Assembly (NCBI GenBank): GCA_034359265.1 | Contig: CP136895.1 | Coordinates: 42,860,001-42,924,000 of the forward strand | DNA length: 64,000 nt | Direction: 5' to 3' | DNA from: Canna indica | Taxonomy: Eukaryota > Streptophyta > Magnoliopsida > Zingiberales > Cannaceae | Shown: in pieces, positions 21,354 to 32,543 of the stretch | Layout: every line of letters starts with the position of its first letter | Numbering within the stretch: position 1 is the first letter of the stretch | Notes under the pieces: model-generated | Database searches by the model: none | Told to the model about the DNA's origin: nothing | Seen by the model: the letters and a program-made list of their open reading frames with translations, nothing else | Translations under genes and position numbers: made by a program

Positions 21354-21687
21354 CTAGGATGATCGGGAAGACCCTCTGAACTTATCCTAGTATAAACAAA
21401 CTCGGGAGCAATCGGGAAAGACCCTCCGAACTTGCTCCATGAGACGCGTAGGGACAATCGGGATTTGCCCATCCGAACTTGCCCCTTTAAGATATCATAA
21501 GAGTAATCGGGTAGGCCCTCCGAGCTTACTCTAAAAAGATATCATAGGATATCACAGGAATAATCGGGAAAGACCCTCCGAACTTATTCCTTAATACCAC
21601 CTCGGGGATAATCGGCCGGTAGGCCCTCCGAACTTATCCCACGAGGCCAAACCAGAACAATCGGGAAAGACCCTCTGAACTTGTTCT
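21354..21687. repeat. Tandem covarying hairpin array C (Y2 LTR)
   Basis: Seven units. Arm pairs: CTAGGAT/ATCCTAG (21354, 21384), GGAGCAA/TTGCTCC (21405, 21432), GGGACAA/TTGCCCC (21451, 21479), AGAGTAA/TTACTCT (21500, 21526), GGAATAA/TTATTCC (21557, 21584), GGGATAA/TTATCCC (21605, 21634) and AGAACAA/TTGTTCT (21654, 21681). Six are perfect over seven bases; the third has one mismatch. The loop core (ATCGGGAAAGACCCTCCGAA-like) hardly changes. Confidence 0.9.
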
Positions 21688-22204
21688 GCAGGTTGGGAAT
21701 TTGTCATCGAACCTCCCGGGCTTAGCCCAAAATCCGGCTCCTCGACGAGCCTCTCCGCCATTCATGAGGATATCGCACACCATGACCTATGTCAAGGCTT
21801 TCCTACGGGGTCTCATGGGTGTTCCTATTGGGAAGTGTCTCAACACATCAATACCCAACCCCAACTCCTAGACCCGTAATGTCATATACCCGTGTAGTTT
21901 TATTTCATTCATAAACTTGTCATGTTGGTTCATAACAGATTATGCTAACCCTTTTACCCAATTTTAATTATGTAATTAAAATTTAGTTCACCAAAATTAG
22001 GGTTTTATTTTAGCTTACCGTTCTTCCCGGAACCAATGTATCTATTCCGAATTTGGTCTCCAGAGTGTGTGCTATGTTTCCAAACTATATTTTCTGATCG
22101 AAATGATAGGTTACATGAATATGTTCAGAGAAATACAAACACCACAGCAAGCATTATAAAAATAGCACAGATTCATCATCTCAGCAAAAATAGCACAACA
22201 AGCA

Positions 22205-22875
22205 TTACTATGGATCTAGTGATAGGGATGCCTAAGTCAAGGGGCAGATTTGATTCGATTTGGGTGGTGGTAGATCGGTTGACAAAGACCGCTCATTTCA
22301 TTCCTGTCAAGACAACCTTTTCTGCGGAGCAATACACTAGACTATTCTTGGACAGGATTGTGGCATACCATGGTACCCCAGTAATGATTATATCAGATCA
22401 TGGTACCCAGTTCATAGCTCGATTCTGGCAGTCCTTCCAGGAAGCCTTGGGTACTCAGGTGCGTTTCAGCACAGCTTTCCATCCACACACAGACGAATAG
22501 TTAGAGAGGACCATCCAAACCTTGGAAGGTATGCTGAGGGCATGTATTCTGGACATGGCCGGCGGTTGGGAGAAACACCTATCGTTGATTGAGTTTGCCT
22601 ACAACAATAGCTATCACAGTAGCATTGGCATGGCTCCTTTCAAGGCCTTGTATGGGCGGGGGTGTAGGTCTCTAGTGGGCTGGCTTGAGGCCGGAGAATC
22701 ACTTATGTTGGGTCCTAATCTGATTGAGGAAGTGGTACAACAGGTGAAAATTATAAAGGAAAGATTGTTGGCGGCTCAAAGTCGCCATAAAATGTATGCT
22801 GACAAGAAGGCCAGAGAGTTGGAGTTTGCAGAAGGTGACCTGGTGTTTCTGAAGGTCTCCCCCATGAGGGGGTAG
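22205..22875 (+). pseudogene. X integrase fragment (left copy)
   Basis: Starts abruptly at ACTATGGATCTAG, equivalent to 29104 in the full copy. It carries WVVVDRLTKTAHFIP and IISDHGTQF, then a stop, ERTIQTLEGMLRA, and FAYNNSYHSSIGMAPF, so all three DDE positions are visible. It lacks the zinc-binding region and everything upstream. Stops at 22498 and 22873 end the open pieces. Confidence 0.88.
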
Positions 22876-23290
22876 TTCGGTTTGGGAAGAAAGGATAGCT
22901 GAGCCCCTGGTTTGTTGGGCCTTTTCCCGTCCTCTGGCGGAGGGGTGCCGTAGCTTATGAGCTGGCCTTGCCTCCTAGCATGAGCAGGGTACACCTGATT
23001 TTTTATTTATCCATGCTCAGGCGATATGTGAGAGATGATTCACATGTGATCGAACCTTCTACTATTGAGGTGGATTCGGCTGTCTCATTCGAGGAAAGGC
23101 CGATGGAGATCCTCAATAGCCAAATTAGAAAGCTGAGGTCCAAAGAAATCCCCCTGGTGAAAGTTAGATGGGAGAACCACTCCGGGTAGGAAGCCACTTG
23201 GGAGGTAGAGCGAGACATGAGAGAGCGCTACCCTCCCTTGTTTGAAGAACCGGTAGGTCCTTATAATTCAGCAAAATTCGAGGATGAATT
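22876..23290 (+). pseudogene. X integrase tail and chromodomain (left copy)
   Basis: After a frameshift at the run of Gs near 22868, the frame 22968-23189 reads SMLRRYVRDDSHVIEP, ERPMEILNSQIRKLRSK and VKVRWENHSG, then a stop and EATWEVE. This is the same chromodomain layout as in Y1. Inactive copy next to the LTR. Confidence 0.85.
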
Positions 23291-23309
23291 TCCCTTAAGG
23301 GGGGGAGGT

Positions 23310-25644
23310 TGTAAGACTAGAGGTTTCCTAATATAAATTTTATTTTGGTGCAGCGCACCGGATCAGGGGTTAGTCGGATCGAGTCGCGGAATTGCCGCAA
23401 GTAGAAGGTATAATTCAAGCCTTACGAAATTTTATTTATTAAATTGATCCATCCTTCTTAGGCATAAGATGTCTTAGTAGAGTTGAGTTCAAATCATGTG
23501 TGCAGATTGAATCGGGGCTCAAATCGGACTCGGATTGAGTCGAGTAGGGGCCAATTGAATATGGGGGGTATAATGGTCAAGTGAAGATGAGGGAATAAAT
23601 CCCTCATCACCAGCGGTGCAGCTCACCATTGGAGCTGCACCCAACCCGAGAAGAGAGAGAGAGAGGAGGGGAAGCTTGAAGTCGGCGCCGGATTCGTGCC
23701 GCCGTCGGAAAGATCGAGATCGCCGTCGCTCGTCCCTTCTTCTTCCTTAATCAAGGTGAGTGGATCGAACCTTGTTGTGATGGGTAGGCGGGTGGCCGAC
23801 CCAAGGTTTAGGGGTTTTCTCTAATTTCTCAAAAAATTCCGTCGATTCACCGATGTTCTTCCAAGATTTGATTTGAATGTTATGTACATGCTGTTCGTAT
23901 GAAGTTTTTTTGTCATTTTTCTCGATGCCTAGGGCCGGCCACATGAAGGAGAATGGGGGAAGGTCATGCCGGATTTTCCCCGAATTTCCTAGAGTGGTCG
24001 GAAGCCCTCGGATCGAGTTTCTCGTGTGATTGATGACTTGATTCTTCTCAATCCTGACCGAGACCATGCTCTCCTACCCTGCTTGCTCTTGGCCGAGCAT
24101 GAACAGCCTTGGGTAGGCTCGGCTGAGTGGGTATTAGGCGTAGAAGGGTATTGTTATATTTTATGCTTACACGTAGGGTACTATATCATATTTTTATGTT
24201 GTAGATCATTCACATGATATATGAAACTTGGTAGTGATGGATTGATATTAGTATATTATAAGGAAATGTTCTTGGTAGTGCATACATGGTTAGGATCTTA
24301 TCATGACATGTGAATCATGGGGATGTTTCATTTAATTTCTAATATATATGCTCAATTTCTACCTTGTGAGATAGTTACTTACCTTGCTGGAATTTATTGA
24401 TTAAATGCAGAATTTAATTACCTTATTATTGAAAGCATGTTGTTATTCATGGTTGTAGCTGTAGAAAACTTCTCTTATAATTTATGTCCTGTGACATAAT
24501 TGAATTCAGACATTTCAACGCTTATGACATGTAACTTACACTTAAGGAATCTGGCGAATGATGCTAGATGACTATTAGGAAACTCTAGGGTGCTTATTAT
24601 TAGAAAAACTCAAATGTAAACAAGCTAGGTCTCACAGCTAGGAAACGACTAGTGAGCAATAGTGTGCGATTGGTAAGACTTGGAATAAAGGGGCCGAGCA
24701 CCGTTGAATTCCTGGGATTTTTTTAAATAAGGAAACTTTCGGACACTTTGCTTGTGTAATGTAATTTTGATGGTCAGCTGAGAAGCATGGATAGTCGGAA
24801 CGACTAATGTTTGACTCAGCCAGTGATTTGTGTCTTGAGATTGCACCAGCGGGCCCGCTAGGTTTTAGACCCCAGTTGGATGGGATTAGCTATCCCTAAC
24901 CCGGTAGGTGTTCGGAGACTAGCAGACCATCCTAGTCGGCGGCCCGGTGTTTGATCTGATTTTCTTATGTGTTATGTAGACCGTGCGGCCGGAGTATTAC
25001 TGTCATTGTGTTGTGAGGCCGGTTAGATCCGAGCCATTAGTTCTTGAGCAGGCCCTAGTGGCCGGGTGCTATTCTGCTTAGTTGGGCCGTTATGGCTGGT
25101 TATATGACTGTATGGTCTATACAAGATGACCCTTGTGTCGGTTGTCATATCATGACTAGATTAGATCACTAACTTTATATTTTTCTGACTTATATACATG
25201 TGGTTATTGGGGATTTATGTGGAGATTCGGACGGACCGCTCACTGAGTCCCATGTGGACTCACGGTTTATTTCTCTTATTTTTTCAGAGCCCGACCAGTG
25301 AGGTGAGGCTTGGAGTCTTGGTGCAGCTGGAGGGCAGGCAGTGGCGTAGATCTTGTAGCAGCGTCCAGTAATTGTAGCTGTGATGTCTAGGATTGTTTTC
25401 TTTATATACACTGGGAGTTGTTAATTTGCAAAACATGTATTCGACTTTAACTCGAGTTGTTTTGTTTTGTAGTTGGTTTCTTTTGCAACTCTTTTAAAAT
25501 TGTTGAACCTTCTTTTAAAATCAAATAAAAGTTGCATCGCTATTTTCATTCGAATGTTCTCGGCATCTTGTTATCTAGTGTATGTGGTAGGCTTCATGGT
25601 CGGAGACCCTGGCCGGTCATGCGACCCTGAGTTTGGGCGTGACA
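23310..25644 (+). repeat. X LTR 1
   Basis: Begins TGTAAGACTAGAGG after the purine tract GGGGGGAGGT and ends GGGCGTGACA, 2,335 bp. It holds a perfect ten-base hairpin (GGTGCAGCTC at 23615, GAGCTGCACC at 23632) and a predicted intron. It is followed by a primer-binding site. Confidence 0.93.
23756..25287 (+). other. Predicted intron inside X LTR 1
   Basis: CAAG/GTGAGTGG at 23752-23763 and a T-rich tract ending TTTTCAG/AGC at 25287 bound 1,532 bp. The matching sites in X LTR 2 are at 30655 and 32183 (1,529 bp). Conservation of both sites across diverged LTRs is the evidence. Confidence 0.5.
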
Positions 25645-25647
25645 ATG

Positions 25648-25660
25648 TTGGTATTAGAGC
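25648..25660 (+). promoter_or_regulatory. X primer-binding site
   Basis: TTGGTATTAGAGC three bases after the LTR, the same variant as in Z1. Confidence 0.8.
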
Positions 25661-25867
25661 TTTTGGTTTGGTCTTGACTACAACTTGGAATTGGGTACCG
25701 TATGAGGCATATGCTAGCATGTCGACATACGATACAGTTATGCTACGAGATCAGGCGACAAGATTGCTCCTCGGCGCACCATGCGGTTAGTAATTTAAAT
25801 TTTTGTTATAATTTATTGGTATTAATGGTAAAAAATTTCTTGTAATTGAGTGTGATGGAGACTCTCA

Positions 25868-26580
25868 ATGCTGCATTTAGTGGCAATGGTAGTAATTCCA
25901 CCAAACACCAGGGCCAAGGCTGAGGTCGGGGATGAGGGCGACAGAGGCCGAGAGCAGTCAGAGGAAGGGGTACAAGACCCTATAGTTGCTCAGCTGCTGA
26001 CCCAGGTGGCCTTGTTGATAGAGGCGCCCCGCAATGAGCAAGAATTCTGGCAGCAACAACAATCACAACAGCCTCCGCAACCGGTATCGATGATACCCGT
26101 GGTACCGGAGGTGACGGAGCCAGTCGTGCTGGCAGACAGGATTCTAGGGTCCCCCACGTATGCGGACTTTGTTAAATTGAGACCTTCGGTGTTCACCGGG
26201 ACTGATAAGTAGGTTGAGGTCACCGATTTTCTGGGTGACTGCTATGAGTTGTGTGTGGAGCTGGGACGCCCATCTGAGGTAGTGGCTCGTTTGGTAAGCC
26301 TACAGCTCATGGGGACGACCTTGGCACTCAGAGGGGACGGTTGCACCAGCAGATCACCAGCAGAGTCGGGGACACAATAGTAGCCGAGGTCTTGGAGGTT
26401 CAAGGGCAGGGGTTGCACGACCGGCAGAGTGAGGGGGTAACCACTCAGAGGTCAAACATGCCACAGTGTGGTCGCTGAAACAAAAGGCACTGGGGGAGTC
26501 GCTATGGCCGCACGGAGGCATGCTTCAGATGTGGATAGGTTGGACATTTTAGAAAAGATTGTCCTGGCAGAGGTAGGTAG
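25868..26580 (+). pseudogene. X gag (right copy)
   Basis: Gag with a charged N-terminus, a glutamine/proline-rich stretch (QQQQSQQPPQPV) and the entry to the core (SPTYADFVKLRPSVFTG), ending at a stop at 26210. The frame then continues VEVTDFLGDCYELC and LVSLQLMGT, but most of the core is deleted. A zinc knuckle (CFRCG, stop, VGHFRKDCPG) lies near 26520-26575. The likely native start is within the first 20 codons of the open stretch. Non-functional. Confidence 0.83.
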
Positions 26581-26735
26581 AGGACCGAGCAGTCAAGGGG
26601 AAAAACCCCGATGTTAGTTGGGTTAGTGGCTAAGAAGGGTATGATACAGAGGAGGGGGCCGCAAGCTAGCCGGTCTGAGAGACCGTCTACCCTAGTTTAC
26701 GCCATGAACCGCGATGGGCAGAGGCATCCAAGGCA

Positions 26736-27173
26736 GTGGTGACAAGTACTGGTTTAGTCAGTTATTCTCCTACTTATGTTTTGTTTAATCCGGGTGCCAC
26801 ACACTCATTTATATCTGCCAAATTTGCTGCCAGATTGCCTATGGCACCTTCCTTGCTTGTTGTGCCATATGTGGTGTCAATGCCTACAGGCGACTCATTA
26901 ATAGCAGAATCAATCTTCCGCGATTGCGAAGTGCTAGTTGGTGGTCATGTGTTGAAGGCAGAATTGACACTTCTGCCTATGCAAGAAATTGATGTCATCC
27001 TCTGCATAGATTGGTTGGTGGAGCACTTCGCGTCAGTTAACTGTAGGGCTAAGACTATCACGTTCAGTAAGCCCGGGTTGCCGCAATTCATCTTTCATAG
27101 GGAAGGAAAGGGTGAGCCCATGGGCATCATTTTAGCCCTTAAGGCTCGTAAATTGCTGTTAGGTGGCTGCTAG
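26736..27173 (+). pseudogene. X aspartic protease, catalytic Asp changed
   Basis: A 145-residue open stretch with YVLFNPGATHSFISAKFAA, VVSMPTGDSL and LLPMQEIDVILCIDWLVEH. At the active-site turn the family has D; this copy has N (NPGATH), while Y1 keeps D (DPGATH). The change alone would be expected to kill the enzyme. It lies between gag zinc knuckle and reverse transcriptase as usual. Confidence 0.88.
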
Positions 27174-27179
27174 TCCTTC

Positions 27180-28190
27180 TTGGCCTTCGTATTTGTGGCC
27201 GAGGAAAAAGGGGGCACAGCTCAGGAGGTTAGTAGAACTTCGATGATCTGTGAGTTCCCCGACGTCTTCCCAAAGGAATTGTCAGGATTGCCGCCTAGAA
27301 GAGAAATCAAATTCTGCATTGAATTGCAGCCCAGGGCGGCACCGATCTCCATCCCACCCTATAGGATGGTGCCGGCCGAACTTCGGGAGAGTTAAAGGCG
27401 TAGTTGCAAGAGTTGCTGGACTTGGGCTTCATTCGCCCAAGTGTGTCCCATGTGGGGTGCTCCAATCTTGTCTGTGAAGAAAAAGAACGGGTCCATGCAC
27501 ATGTGCATCAACTATAGACAACTCAATAAGGTGACAATCAAAAATCGTTAACCGCTACCTAAAATTGATGACTTGTTCGACCAGTTGTAGGGGGCACAAT
27601 GGTTTTCAAAGATCGATTTGAGGTCTGGATATCATCAGTTGAGAATCCGAGACTGTGACGTGCCCAAGACTGCCTTCAGGACTCGCTACGGCCATTATGA
27701 GTTCCTAGTGATGTCGTTTGGATTGACTAACGCAACTGTGGCCTTTATGGACCTCATGAACAGAATGTTCAAGAATACCTGGACAGATTTGTGATCGTCT
27801 TTATTGACGACATCCTAGTGTATTCCAAGAGCAAGGAGAAGCACTCCGAGCATTTGAAGATGGTCCTGGAAACCTTCAGAAACATCAGTTGTATGCCAAA
27901 TTCACCAAGTGTGAGTTTTGGTTAGAAATTGTGGGATTCCTATGTCATATAGTATGCAAGGAAGGAATCAGTGTGGATCCCGCCTAGATTGAGGCGGTAA
28001 AGGACTGGAAGCGGCTGACCAGGGTGACTGAAGTCCGTAATTTCTTGGGGTTAGCTGGGTATTATAGAAAGTTTGTAGAAAATTTCTCTAGGATTGCAGC
28101 TCCTCTGACTCTATTAACCTAGACGAAGGTTAAATTTGATTGGGATGGAAAGTGTGAGGAGAGCTTCATGAAGCTCAAAGAATGTTTGAC
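27180..28190 (+). pseudogene. X reverse transcriptase
   Basis: Blocks seen in order: [85 protein letters not shown] and [20 protein letters not shown]. The catalytic FIDD box at about 27800 is intact. Several stops and at least two frameshifts (near 27400 and 27770) break the chain. Confidence 0.88.
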
Positions 28191-28740
28191 GTCAGCACCA
28201 ATTCCGGTTGTACCTTCAGGCTCGGGAGGATTTGTGGTATACTGTTATGCCTCTTGGGTTGTCCTGGGCTTTGTTCTGATGCAGTATGGCAGAGTGATCA
28301 CCTATGCTCCTCGCTAGTTGAAAGTTCATGAAAAGAATTATCCAGCACATGATTTGGAACTGGCGGCAGTAATGTTTGCCCTGAAGCTCTAGCGCCACTA
28401 CTTGTACGGTGAGGCTTGTGAGATTTATACTGACCGCAAATGCCTCCAGTACTTGCTCACCCAAAAGGAGCTCAATTTAAGGCAGAGAAGATGGCTAGAA
28501 CTTCTAAAAGATTACAATTGTACTATCTTGTATCACTGTGGGAAGGCCAATGTGGTGGCGGACGCGCTGAGCAGGAAGTCCATGGGCAGCCTGGCCCATT
28601 TGGCAACTGGGAGGAGACCGCTAGCGCAAAAATTGGCATTGTGCTTTGATGGGGGAGCAGTTCTAGCAGTGTCAGCTTCGGGTGCTCTGGTGGCGCATCT
28701 GAGGGTACAATCCACACCGGTGGATATGTTGCATACCGCG
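28191..28740 (+). pseudogene. X RNase H and connection
   Basis: Contains [37 protein letters not shown] and [15 protein letters not shown] in sequence, then the ADALSRKS linker that follows RNase H in gypsy elements. The first aspartate of the domain (usually YCDAS) reads Y here, while YTDRK keeps its aspartate. Stops near 28316 and 28390 interrupt it. Confidence 0.82.
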
Positions 28741-29700
28741 TAGGGGGAGGATGCCTTCTGTGCCCTGACTAAGTACTTAGTGCAGAGAGGCGATGCAAAG
28801 AATGACTCCAGGTTGGACTCAGAGGATGTCTTAAGGTTCAAAGATCGAATAATTCTGCCTGATATGACAAAGATGCGCAGGCAGGTCCTGGAGATGGGGC
28901 ATCGATCTACTTATATGATGCATCCAGGAGCCACCAAAATGTACCGAGACTTAAGACAACATTACTGGTGAAAGGGCATAAAAAGGGAGCTAGCATAGTT
29001 CGTATCCAAGTGTCTGGTCTACCAGCAAGTGAAGGCCGAACACCTGAAGCCCGCAGGGCTGCTGCAAAACCTTGAAGTTCCCGAGTGGAAGTGGGAAAAG
29101 ATTACTATGGATCTAGTGACAGGGCTGCCTAAGTCAACGGGCGGATTTGATTCCATTTGGGTGGTGGTAGATCAGTTGACAAAGACCGCTCATTTCATCC
29201 CGGTCAAGACAACCTTTTTTGCAGAGCAATACACCAGACTATTCTTGGATAGGATTGTGGCATACCATGGTACCCCAGTGATGATTATATCAGATTGTGG
29301 TACCCAGTTCACAGCTCTATTCTGGAAGTCCTTCCAGGAAGCCTTGGGTACTCAGGTGCGCTTCAGCACAGCTTTCCATCCACAAACGGACGGATAGTCG
29401 GAGCAGACCATCCAAACCTTGGAAGATATGCTGAGGGCATGCATTCTGGACATGGTCGGTGGTTGGGAGAAACACCTACCGTTGATTGAGTTCGCCTACA
29501 ACAATAGCTATCACAGTAGTATTGGCATGGCTCCTTTTGAGGCCTTGTATGTGTGGCGGTGTAGGTCTCTAGTGGGCTGGCTTGAGGCCAGAGAATCACT
29601 CATGGTGGGTCCTGATCTGATTGAGGAAGTGGTAGAGCAGGTGAAAATTATAAAGGAAAGACTGTTGGCGGCTCAGAGTCGCCAGAAAATGTAAGCTGAC
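28741..29700 (+). pseudogene. X integrase (right copy)
   Basis: The zinc region reads HRSTYMMHPGATK and KCLVYQQVK; the second zinc-binding cysteine (CLVC in Y1) is tyrosine. The DDE residues are present in WVVVDQLTKTAHFIP, IISDCGTQF and SEQTIQTLEDMLRA. Stops at 28968, 28996, 29395 and 29692 break it. Compared with the left copy it extends further upstream, so it is the reference for the 22205 junction. Confidence 0.88.
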
Positions 29701-30190
29701 AAGAAGGTTAGAGAGCTGGAGTTTGTAGAAGACGACCTGGTGTTTCTTAAGGCCTCCCCCATGAGGGGTAGTTCTGTTTGGGAAGAAAGGAAAGCTGAGC
29801 CCCTGGTTTGTTGGGCCTTTTCCCGTCCTCTGGCGGAGGGGTGCCGTAGCTTATGAGCTGACCTTGCCTCCTAGCATGAGCAAGCTACACCTGATTTTTT
29901 ATCTATCCATGCTCAGGCGATATGTGAGAGATGATTCACATGTGATCAAACCTTCTACTATTGAGGTGGATTCGGCTGTCTCATTCGAGGAAAGGCCGAT
30001 GGAGATCCTCAATCGCCAAATTAGAAAGCTGAGGTCCAAAGAAATCCCCTTGGTGAAAGTTAGATGGGAGAACCACTCCGGGTAGGAAGCCACTTGGGAG
30101 GTAGAGCGGGACATGAGAGAGCGCTACCCTCCCTTGTTTGAAGAACCGGTAGGTCCTTATAATTTAGCAAAATTCGAGGATGAATTTCCC
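29701..30190 (+). pseudogene. X integrase tail and chromodomain (right copy)
   Basis: The frame 29864-30085 carries SMLRRYVRDDSHVIKP and ERPMEILNRQIRKL and ends at HSG with the same stop as the left copy, followed by EATWEVE. A frameshift near 29765 separates it from integrase. The shared stop in both copies suggests that it predates the duplication. Confidence 0.85.
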
Positions 30191-30192
30191 TT

Positions 30193-30205
30193 AAGGGGGG
30201 GAGGT
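30193..30205 (+). promoter_or_regulatory. X polypurine tract
   Basis: AAGGGGGGGAGGT immediately before LTR 2; the same tract precedes LTR 1 at about 23297-23309. Confidence 0.8.
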
Positions 30206-32543
30206 TGTAAGACGCGAGGTTTCCTAATATAAATTTTATTTTGGTGCAGTGCACCAGATCAGGAGGTAGTCAGGTCGAGTCGTGGAGTCGTCACAAGTAG
30301 AAGGTATAATTCAAGCCTTACGAAATTTTATTTATTAAATTGTTCCTTCCTTCTTAGGCATAAGATGTCTTATTAGAGTCGAGTTCAAATCGTGTGTGCG
30401 GATTGAATCGGGGCTCGAATCGGACTCGGATTGAGTCGAGGAGGGGCCAAGTGAATAAGGGGGGGGGGGTATAATGGTCAAGTGAAGATGAGGGAATAAA
30501 TCCCTCATCCCCAGCGGTGCGGCTCCCCATTGGAGCTGCACGCAACCCGAGAAGAGAGAGGGAGGAGGGGAAGCTTGGAGTCGGCGCCGGATTCGTGTTG
30601 CCGTCGGAAAGATCGATATCGCCGTCGCTCGTCCCTTCTTCTTCCTTAATCAAGGTGAGTGGATCGAACCTTGTTGTGAAGGGTAGGCGGGTGGCCGACC
30701 CAAGGCTTAGGGATTTTCTCCAATTTCTCAAAAAATTCCGTCGATTCACCGATGTTCTTCCAAGATTTGATTTGAATTTTATGTACACATTTTTCGTATG
30801 AAGATTTTTTGTCATTTTCTCGATGCTTAGGGCCGGCCACCTGAAGGAGAAAGGGGGAAGGTCATGCCAGATTTTACCCCAATTTCCTAGAGTGTTCAGA
30901 AGCCCTAGGATCGAGTTTCTCGTGCGATTGATGACTTGATTCTTCTCAATCCTGACCGAGACCATGCTCTCCTACCCTGCTTGCCCTCGTCCGAGCATGA
31001 ACATCCTTGGGTAGGCTCGGCTGAGTGGTATTTGGGGTAGATGGGTCTTGTTATATTTTATGCTTACAGGTAGGGTACTATATCATATTTTTATGTTGTA
31101 GATCATTCACATGATATATGAAACTTCGTAGTGATGGATTGAGATTAGTATATTATAAGGAAATGTTCTTGGTAGTGCATACATGGTTAGGATCTTAGCA
31201 TGGCATGTGAATCATGGCGATGTTTCATTTAATTTTAATATATATGCTCAATTGCTACCTTGTGAGATAGTTACTTACCTTGCTAGAATTTATTGATTAA
31301 ATACAGAATTTAATTACCTTATTATTGAAAGCATGTTGTTATTCATGGTAGTAGCTGTAGAAAACTTCCCTTATAATTTATGTGATGTGACATAATTGAA
31401 TTCAGACATTTCTACGCTTATGACATGTAATTTACACTTAAGGAATCTGGCGAATGACGCTAGATGACTATTAGGAAACTCTAGGGTGCTTATTATTAGA
31501 AAAACTCGAATGTAAACATGCTATGTCTCACACCTAGGAAACTACTAGTGAGCAATAGTGTGCGATTGGTAAGACCCGGAATAAAGGGGCCGAGAACCGG
31601 TGAATGCTTGGTATTTTTTTAAATAACAAAACTTTAGGACACTTTGCTTGTGTAATGTGATTGTGATGGTCAGCTGAGAAGCATGGATAGTCGGAATGAC
31701 TAATGCTTGACTCGGCCAGTGATTTGGGTCTTGAGATTGCACCAGCTAGCCCACTAGGTGTTAGACCCCAGTTGGGTGGGATTAGCTATCCCTAACCCGG
31801 TTGGTGTCCGGAGACTAGCAGACCATCCTAGTCGACGGCCCGGTGTTTGCACTTATTTTCTTATGTGTTATGTAGACCGTGCGGCCGGAGTATTACTGTC
31901 ATTGTGTGGTGAGGCCGGTTAGAGCCGAGCCATTAGTTCTTGAGCAGTCCCTAGTGGCCGGGTGCTATTCAGCTTAGTTGGTCCGTTATGGCTGGTTATA
32001 TGACTGTGTGGTCTATACAGGACGACCCTTGTGTCGGTTGTCATATCTTGACTTCATTAGATCCCTAACTTTATATTTTTCTGACTTAAATACATGTGGT
32101 TATTGGGGAATTATGTGCAGGTACGGAAGGACCGCTCACTGAGTTCCATGTGGACTCACTGTTTATTTCTCTTATTTTTGCAGAGCCCGACCAGTGAGGT
32201 GAGGCTTGGAGTCATGGTGCAGTTGGAGGGCAGGCAGTGGCGTAGATCTCGTAGTAGCATCCAGTAGTCGTAGTCATGATGTCTAGGATTGTTTTCTTTA
32301 TATACACTGGGACTTGTTAATTTGCAAAACATGTACTCGACTTTAACTCGAGTTGTTTTATTTTGTAGTTGGTTTGTTTTGCAACTCTTTTAAAATTGTT
32401 GAACCTTCTTTTAAAATCAAATAAAAGTTGCATCGCTATTTTCATTCGAATGTTCTCGGCATCTTTTTATCCAGTGTATGTGGTAGGCTTCAGGGTAGGA
32501 CATAGACCCTATCGGTCACCCGACCCTGAGTTGGGGCGTGACA
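30206..32543 (+). repeat. X LTR 2
   Basis: Begins TGTAAGACGCGAGG and ends GGGCGTGACA, 2,338 bp. It aligns with LTR 1 throughout. The hairpin (GGTGCGGCTC at 30516, GAGCTGCACG at 30533) is weaker than in LTR 1. The predicted intron is 30655-32183. Confidence 0.93.

Larger units (their letters stand above)
22204..32543 (+). mobile_element. Chromovirus X, truncated tandem array
   Basis: Plus-strand gypsy DNA arranged as partial interior (22205-23309), LTR (23310-25644), full interior (25645-30205), LTR (30206-32543). The partial interior ends in its own purine tract beside the shared LTR, so two elements shared an LTR in tandem and the left one lost its 5' part. The left junction joins Y2 LTR sequence directly to mid-integrase. 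No target duplication is found. The two LTRs differ by roughly a tenth of positions at their starts. Confidence 0.88.

Noticed and set aside
21354..21687. CRISPR-like array of regular repeats
   Set aside because: The units vary in length, have no unique spacers of constant size, and lie inside a plant LTR. The covarying arms fit hairpins, not repeats and spacers.
30354..30965. 203-residue minus-strand open frame, with a similar one at 23747-24067
   Set aside because: It lies antisense in X LTRs, spans the predicted leader and intron, and matches no family. Its conservation follows from LTR repetition.
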